From Manis javanica (lineage: Eukaryota; Chordata; Mammalia; Pholidota; Manidae): 64,000 nt of DNA. Of the stretch, positions 28,501-37,500 are shown piece after piece. The DNA is taken from the NCBI RefSeq assembly GCF_040802235.1, contig NC_133164.1, positions 114,036,302-114,100,301 on the forward strand. The letters run 5' to 3'. The notes under the pieces were generated by a model. That model was not told the DNA's origin. It was given only the letters and a program-made list of their open reading frames with translations, and did no database searches. Both the position numbers and the translations under genes were made by a program. Numbering within the stretch: position 1 is the stretch's first letter; every line of letters starts with the position of its first letter.

Positions 28501-31500
28501 AGGTATAAGATGAGTTAAGTTCTAGGGATCTAATGTACAGCACAGTGACTAATATTGTAGGTATATTTAAGATTTACGAAGAGAACTTACGTGTTCTCAA
28601 CACACTCACACAAAAAAGATAACTGTGAGGTGATGGGGGTGTTGATCACCTTGACTGTGGTAATCATTTCACAATGTAAAGATACATTAAATCAGTGTTA
28701 TTCACTGAAACACATAGAATTTTTGTCAATTATACGTCAATAAAGCTGGAAATACAAAAAATGTAAACATGCTGCTCTTGAAATGCCATTAATCTAGTGA
28801 CAGACAGGTCTGAGATCACCGGCAGCCAGCAGCAGAGGGAGGAATGGACGGCAGAGGGTCAGAGGCAGACTCTGGGGTAACGGGAATGTTCTGTAACTGG
28901 GGTCTCGGGGGTGGGTTCACACGTGTATTCATCTGTCAAAAGCCATCAAGCTGTACTCTTCAAATGGGTGTGGTTTATTACACATGAATTGTATCCCAAG
29001 TCATTAAAAAGAATACATAAATCACATAAAGAATACATAAATTACATCTCAGTTGTTAATATCTTTAATTGTTAAAAAGAGAACACTAAACCTAATTAAT
29101 ATGTTTAAAAAATACTCCCCTTGGAGCAATATCAGAGCCATGACTGCCATATTGGGATTCAGGATCAGTAGACGGAATGAAGAGACAAGCAAACAATATC
29201 TACTCCCGGAAGCCCTAGTTCAGGCTCCTGCTCAGAGGCTGAGCCAGGTGACATTATCTTACAAGACCAAGGGTCAATCTGGGCTTGTGCTGAGTTGGGA
29301 GTCTGGTAACATCTGGTTTACTCTGACGCCTGCTTGAGATCCCTGACTCTGGACTGACTGGCCACTCACAGACACGTTGGCAAAGGGTCATGAAGCCGAG
29401 TCTCAGAGCCCACCCAGGGCAGGCATACCCAGAGATAGTGTAGGTTCAGTTCTAGGCCACCGCAAAAAAGCAAATACCACAATAAAGCAACTCAACTGAA
29501 TTTTTTGGTGCATATAAATGCTATGCTTACACTACACTGTAGTCTATTAAGTTTGCGATAGCATTATGTCAAAAAACCACAATGTACGTACCTTATTTAA
29601 AAAACACCTTATTGCTAAAAAATGCTACCCATCATGTGAGCTTTCAGCAAGTCCTAATCTTTCTGCTGGGGGAGGGTCTTGCCTTGCTGTTGATGGCTGC
29701 TGACTGACCTAGCGGTGGTTGCTGAAGGTTGGGGTGGCTGTGGCAATATCTTAAAATAAGACAACACTGAAGTTTCCCACATTGATTGACTCTTCCTTTC
29801 ACAAATGACTTCTCAGTGGCATGTGGTCCTATTTGATGCCATTTTACCCATGGTAGAACTTCTTTCAAAACTGGAGGCAATCCTCTCAAACCCTGCTGCT
29901 GCCTTATCAACTAAGTGTACATAATATATGATAAATCCTTTGTTGTCATTTTGATAATCTTCACTGCATCTTCCCCAGGAGTAAATTCCATCTCAAGAAA
30001 CCACTATCTTTGCTCATCCATAGGAACCCACTCCTCATCCATTCAAGTTTTATCATGAGATTACAGAAATTCAGTCACATCTTCAGGCTCTACTTCTAAT
30101 TCTTGCTGTTTCTACCACATCTTCAGTTATTACTTCCTCCACTGAAGTCTTGAACACCTCAAAGTCGTCCATGAGGGCTGGAATCAACTTCTTCCAAACT
30201 CCTGTTAATGCTGGTATTTTGACCTCTTCCTATGGATCATGAATGTTCCTTAATGGCATCTAGGATGGTGAATCCTTTCCAAAAGGTTTTCAATATACTC
30301 TGTCTAGATCCATCAGAGGAATGATTATCTATGGCACTGAAGCCTTACAAAATGCACACCTTCAATAAGAAGACTTGAAAGTTGAAATTACTAGATACAG
30401 GGGCTGCAAGCAGATGTGTAGCAGGCATGAAAACAACATTAATCTGTACGTTTCCATCACAGCTCTTGGGTGACCAGGTGCTTGTCAATGAAGAGAAATC
30501 TTTTGGAAGGAATCTGTTTTTCTGAGCAGTAGGTCTCAACAGTGGGCTTAAAATATTTAGTAAACAATGTTGTAAGCAAATGTGCTGTCTGCTTTGTTGT
30601 TCCATTTCAAGAGCACAGGCAGAGTAGATTTAGCATAATTTCTAACAGTCCTAGGATTTCTGGAATGTAAATGAGCATTGGCTTCAACAAAGTCACCAGC
30701 TGCATTAGCCCCTAACCGAAGTGTCAGCCCGTCCTTGGAAGCTTTGAAGCCAGGCACTGACTTCTCTCTAGCTATGAAAGTCTTAGATGGCATCTTCTTC
30801 CACTGTAAGACTGTTACATCTACACTGGAAATCTGTTGTTTAGTGCAGCCACCCTCATTAATTATCTTAACTTGACCTTCTGGATGACTTAGGGTACCTT
30901 CTGCATTAGCACTTGCTGTTCACCTTGCACTTTCTTGTTTCAGAGACGGCCTCTTGACTTAAACTTCATGAACCAACCTCTGCTGGCTTCAGACTTTTCT
31001 TCAGCAGCTTCCACAGCTCTCTCAGCCTTCACAGAATTGAAAAGAGTTAGGATCTTGCTCTGGACCCGGCTTTGGCTTAAAGGAATGTTGTGGCTGGTCT
31101 GACCCTCTACCCAGCCCTCGGGATCTGAGGCACTGGGCAGGAGGGCTCCTTCATGCAGGAAGCAACCCCATCCAAATGATCGAATTCCTAAGAAAAGGAA
31201 ATAGCCTCCTTTGCAAATATAACCTGGAATATTCCAGATTGGAGGGGATGTCCTAGGATTTTATATTATATTATCACAGAAAACATCTTTTTTTAAAGGG
31301 AGTAGGAAGCATAGGATTAATTTTTAAGCACACCTTTTTAAAATATCAGATCATGTTCTGTAAATAAAATCTGTATCACAGACATATGAAATTTAAAAAA
31401 AAGAATTAACAAATTACCAGGAAAAAAAAAAATGCCCACAGGACCCTGCTTGCTAAATTGTCCAACAGGCCCATTCTGGGTCCAGCAGAAGAATGAAACT

Positions 31501-34500
31501 CCCCAGACCTGATTATTTTCCCCTCCCTCAATGTGGTAGTCATGAACTTCCCACATGACCTAAAGCCTTCTGATAGATGAAGACGGGACAAAGGTATTGA
31601 AGAAGTCCAAGGCGGAGAGATGGTGCTGGCAGCAGAGAAAAATGTGAATTATTTCTCCAACGAAGAGGTTGAAGAAAATAAGAATGATGCCGTCAAGTTC
31701 AAAAAGAAGTGGAAGTAAGCAATGTGCTATTTAGGGTCATACAGATGCATAGTCAAATTACAAAGACGAGCAAAGGAAGGAGCCACACAGAAATCAGGTT
31801 GGGGGGCTGCCTGGTGGGATGAGACAAGAGGAGGAAGCGGAAGAGGGTTCACAGTGGGGGCTTCCAGGGCCCTGGGTGGGCGTGTATGCTGAGTCATGCG
31901 TTATGTTTTATACTGAAATATAATTTTATATATATACACACACCATTTTCTTCATCAAACAATTCCATTACCAAAAAATTTTTTTAATAACTCTTTCCCC
32001 TTAAGGATTTGTATAGTTAAATAAATAACTGAAATGGAATAATTTTCTAGTAAAACATCGTTCTTTGATCATTTGTGTGTATACATATGTTAGTCTTTTT
32101 TTTTTTTTTGGTAATAACCTGAACTCCTAGACAATTAAAACAATTTCACCAGTTTAAAAACAGTTTAATATGCATTTTGATGCCTTCCAAGAACTATTCA
32201 TAGTGAAAGTAACCCTTGTGAAACTGGGTTGATTAGTACAGAAAATGCATCTTGAAGACAGCAGTTTTACCTGTTTATCATTAATAGAATGCTTTTCAAT
32301 TTCCTTCTTTGCCTGCAGCAGCTTGTCCTGAAAGCAACAGAGAACAATTAGTCCTGGTGATTGTCTGCTTGTTTGTTTAAAATCCAGAGAAGCAGCAATT
32401 CTTTGTGGAAGTACTTACTAAATTCTAAAGAACACACACCACCTACACGGCAGAGCTACAGGCCATTGTCGACAAAAGAAAGAAGCTAAAAAGTAAGTTA
32501 TGACTAAGTGAAGCACATTTTTTAATTGATTGCATAGAAAGGTCATGGAAAAAGAAAAGCCCAATTACCAGTATTAATTGCTGACAGTCACCCTATAATT
32601 TCTGATAACTGTTCTGATCTAACATTATGTAGTTGTGATGTAAAATAAGAACCATATGGGTATGAGATGCATCCCGACCTTAAAGATACGTATGATTCCA
32701 TGTCAAAGAAGGCTTTTGTAAGCGATCGTCCAATATTTTCATCCTCTACTATAAAAACAAATATGGTAAAAACCACTTCTTAGATAGACTGGGTAAATCC
32801 ATGTCTGGCTATTTCCAAAAATAATCTTAAGATACTCAAAGCTACCCATGTAACTGAGTAGCTCTTCCAAGGTCTCAATTTTGCCTATTTTACTCATTTT
32901 CTGAGAAGACAGGTATCAGTTTACAGTATCTTAAGTTGCTATAAAACTTATAATAAATACATCATGACAGCTAGAGAAGAACAAGAGAGGAGAAGTCCTT
33001 TGGGACGACACAAAGGTTTTCTAAACACAAATTTGTGTCCATAATAAAATAACATTGTTCATTGTTCTATTCAAAAAGACATATGCAATTTGGCTTTGCA
33101 AAGTCGGAATAAAAAATTAAATTAGAAAATAAGGAATTTTTTGATGCCAAAGGCTTGTCTGCTCATTCATCTCCAGCAATAAAAAGACCACAGAATGAGC
33201 TTCTGAGCACCTGAAACGGGGAAACCCCCTCCCCTGCCTCCCTGTTCATCTATCTTGTGTCAAACATTGGCATTGCTTCAGTCTCACAAAATGCCATTTT
33301 ATTATAGTTCTGTTTTCCTTTCTATAAGGTGGCTTCAATGATGAAGCAAATTCATTGTCAGAGAAATCAGGGTATAAATAAAAGGTAGCTAATTCTGAGT
33401 TGCATGATTTTAAAAAAAGCTATGGACATCCAAGCCTAACTGTGTCACTATTTAAACATCTGCCCCAGAGGCCCTCCGGGGCCTGCCTTTCCCACTGGCA
33501 GCTGTGCACCCCTACCCGGGCAGTCCCCACTCCAGTGCTCTCTTTTGGCAGAGTTGAGTCCAAAATCCCCAAAACGCCACTGCGCTGCATCCCCATTCCC
33601 TCCATCAGCCCTCCCTTCATTGCTTCATTCAACAAATAGATTTTGAGCGCCCGCTATGAGTCAAGCATCACCCTGGCACAGAACAGCTGTGACACTCCAG
33701 CCACGGTCATGTCCCGGAACCTCCACGGAGCTAGAGGACCTGCAACTGTGTGAATAGTGCCACCGGTTTAGGCCATGGAAACAGCTTTGGAGAAATAACA
33801 GACCTGTGGGGAAAAAACGGGCTTGTGCCAACCTGACACAGAAAAACACCTGTTTCGCTAAACTGCTGGGGAGGAGTGAGATTCCACTGAAGGGTCTGGG
33901 TTTAACTAGAGATGAATATCATATCACAGGCAAATTCTAGAGAAATACCTACACATCCCTCAGAACTCAGACTCCAAGATTGCCTCTGCTGTCACCTTTG
34001 AGCGGGTGGCTTCTGACGGGCACATGTGCTACTTAAGCATGTCTTAGCCTCTCCCTTCTCAAGATCTGCAGCATCTCTGATGCCGTGTAATAGCTGCTGG
34101 CACTACATAAATATCTGTGGAGCTGACCTGCCTTCAACCAAGAAGTCTTTGCCCTGAGTAAGAGAAATAACCGGGTGTTCAAGAATCCTTCTTCAGACCA
34201 GGGATGTAAGCAAGCCCCAACATAGATGCGAACTCTACAGAACGTTTGTACAGCCTCTTTGACTAATGTAAAGTTGAATAAGTAAGTTGGTAATATCATA
34301 CCTGGAAGACTTACCTCATTTCGTGCAACCAGAGTTATAAACGCTCCTTGTTTATAGCACTCGATAGCGATACACTTCCCAATGCCACTGGAGCCTCCCG
34401 TAACCTGACAGCAAAAATAATAACATCTGCTCAGCACTTGCAATTTCCCTTCTGTGAAATTGATTTTAAAAAAACGATGATGGGCTCTAAAACCAATCTA

Positions 34501-37500
34501 AAAGAACTAGAGTTTTAGCTATTGTAGTTTCTTCATCCCAGATGTAATGAAGTGCAAATATGAAAGATTACACTGTCAGCAGGGCCGGCTGCTTTGATTG
34601 TTCTCAAGACCAAACTGTAATATTTTTCTGAGTTCACTGGCAGGAAAGTGTCCTATAAGTCTAGCTAATAAATAATACATTAGTCCACCTCTGAGTCTAA
34701 ATCCAACTGAATTTTATCTCCTTACTGCATACCTCCACTGCATGACTAGCTCTTTAACAATGAAAACAAATAGCCAGCTACATGTAAAAACATTTTAAAT
34801 GCTTGCTAATTACAGTAATATGTGACCGAATAAAATTACTGAAAAGTAAAGCTTTTCTTTCTGCATTATCCTGTTCCTCATCAGCTGTAGCTCAGCCATA
34901 TTGGCTTTTAGTTCCATGCTCCCTCCACCCTCCAAGCACAGGCCCTTTGCACATTCCACTCCCTCTAGCAACAATGCTCTCTCTTCCCCTTTTCATCTAG
35001 CTGGCACCTTACTCGCCCATTAAATCTCAGCTCCACCATCACCTCTTCATGAAAGCCTTCACTAACTGTCCCTTCCCTCACCTCAACCCACTTTGAAGAA
35101 CTGCATCCTTTCTGCCTTTACATTATGGCACTCACTAATCAGACAGCCATGCATTTATTTGTGGGGTTATGTGATTCACAACCATCTCTCCAATCACTGC
35201 TCCATAAACTCCATAAAAATGCCAACTCTATTTTTGCTCTCCCCTATATTGCTAGTTCCTAGCACAGTGCCTGGCTTATAGGAAGGACTCAGTGAATATT
35301 TAGCTAATAAGACAAATGCAACATTATCTTGCTATAGTCATTTTCCCTATGCAAATGATGTAATATGGGGCAAGGGAGTGGGGGCCTGGGGGTTGTCAGG
35401 TGACCAGGGTGGAAAAGAGAGAGACATCTGTCCTAACATGGTGTTGTATCCTACCTTTAAAAAAATTATATCAACATGTCTTATGTCAGAAAACTAAAAA
35501 GCCTCACAATAATATATTAAATAGCTGTATAAATCTTAGTTGACAACTTCCCTGTATCAGACATTTAGGCTATTTCAAATATTTTACTGTTGGATATAAT
35601 TCATGCTGAAATTAACATATTTGACCCCATCTCATGACTTTAAAATCACCATTCAACCCCTCCTACACAGGGCCCACTCTCTATGGACTCTTAGCCCCTA
35701 TTTCTCATTAGCCTCAACTTCCCACCATGGAGGAGCTTTCTTTGGTAATTAACTAATTATCTACATTGATTTTACCATAAAAATATACCTGTTGCCCCAG
35801 CTAACAGTTGTCCCCAAGAAACTCTTTGCCATTGAGATGTGCCATGAGTTGTTTGGTTTAATTTTCCCCAGACATTCCAATTCCATAGCAATTAGCAGGA
35901 CCTCTAAAAATGTCCCAAATGTTTTATGACGTTGTTTCTGCTGCCTACATGTACCTCCATCCAACACCCCTCCACAAAGCTACACCTCCAAATCCTACTT
36001 ACCCTGAAAAGGCCAGTTCCAATGACCCTCCTCCAAGAAGCTTTTCCCTATCCTTTACCTGTTACTTTCTCATGTCTACTTATCACATGTCTCAGCTCCC
36101 TGGCCAGACGGTATGTTCTTTGAGGATGGGCACCGAGTCCCATTTACCTCCCTCGCTCAGAGGACAGTACCCTGCATAAGCAGTTACTAAGTAAACACTG
36201 GCCTACATTAATCTGCAAAATGATATATGGTACCCATTTGTCTGAAAAGTACAATGCAAAAATCCTGTAAAATTTTCCTATTTGTTATTCAATGAATTAA
36301 CAGAAGTTGAAGTTATGAGGTTATTGAGAAAATGTATATACTCTAAAGTCTTATGTAGATTTAGCTGTTATGACCACTGTCCTTTTTCTAGACTGTAATA
36401 GGTAAGCTAGCTGTGTAACTTTACTGCCCAGCAAAAGAACTGTGCAACCTGATCACTTAATAGGATTTGTCTACAAGAACACAAGTACACAAGTGACCCT
36501 TGCACTTTTGGATCATGGTTCATGGGAAACTAACCTTATAGTCAAACCAGCTATATTTAGGCTATGTTTATTCCAAATATTATAAGAAAATGTAAAAGAC
36601 TTTCATAATATCTGAGAAATGGTAAATATGGGTTACATTGCCTGACAATGGGTAAGTTGAGCCCAGATGTGGGACACTGAATGAACAGTTTAATTTCCCT
36701 TCTTTATCACTCCCTCTTACTATTCATTGCAAATATTGCATAAATGCTACTATCTCTTTAATCATATCATAAACACCTCTTACTGAGGGGAAGCAAGGGA
36801 GGGGGTGGTTTGCCGCAAGGACAGCTGCTCCCAGCCATCTCCAAAACAAGGGAGGACTTGATTTTCCAGTTCTCACCAACTCAGTTAAGCAGCTTTTTAA
36901 AAGTAAGTATAGACCATGTAGACTTCTGCAGTTTTACCACTGCAATAGGGAGCTATCACTAGTACAGAAGAATTGTTCTAAAAATGAAACAATAGCTATG
37001 ACCTAAGTCTCTTCATGATGCCACATAAGCAGAAACTCTCCCATCAGCTCCTCCCCCAGCCCCTCTGAGGACAAACACATCTCAAGAAAAAGAACTGTGA
37101 CATGAGACAAGAAGACAGATGGTGACATCACGTGAATTATTCGTGTCATCCTCACATTATTTATAGTGGCATATTAAAACAGGATGGTGAGAATAAATTC
37201 TTCTTGGTCTATCGGAACACGCTTGTTCGTTATCTTGTTGATGGAGTGCAGCAGGATGGGGTTGGACCAACTAGCGACAAGGTTAAGTGAAACTCCCATA
37301 TAAATATGGAATGAAAATTTTCATTACTGCTTTGGCTTTACGTTTTAACAAATTATGCTCTGCAAACCTAAGTTGTGAAAGAATCCAACTTTTAAAGCCA
37401 CGCTTCTGAGACAGCAGTTCCTCTGTAGATGTGACTCTTTCAGAATGCTGCGTGACTGCAAAGTTTTGCCTCTCTCTCCCTTCCTTTTTTTAATGAATTT

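Larger units (their letters stand above)
28259..32270 (-). other. KDSR: KDSR intron 3
   Basis: A 4.0-kb intron. It contains two consecutive L1M 3'-end fragments (28.5-29.03 kb) and the Tigger1 relic (29.4-31.1 kb). The segment 31,600-31,720 has a short lysine/glutamate-rich open frame of unknown meaning. The intron ends with AT-rich unassigned sequence. Confidence 0.85.
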
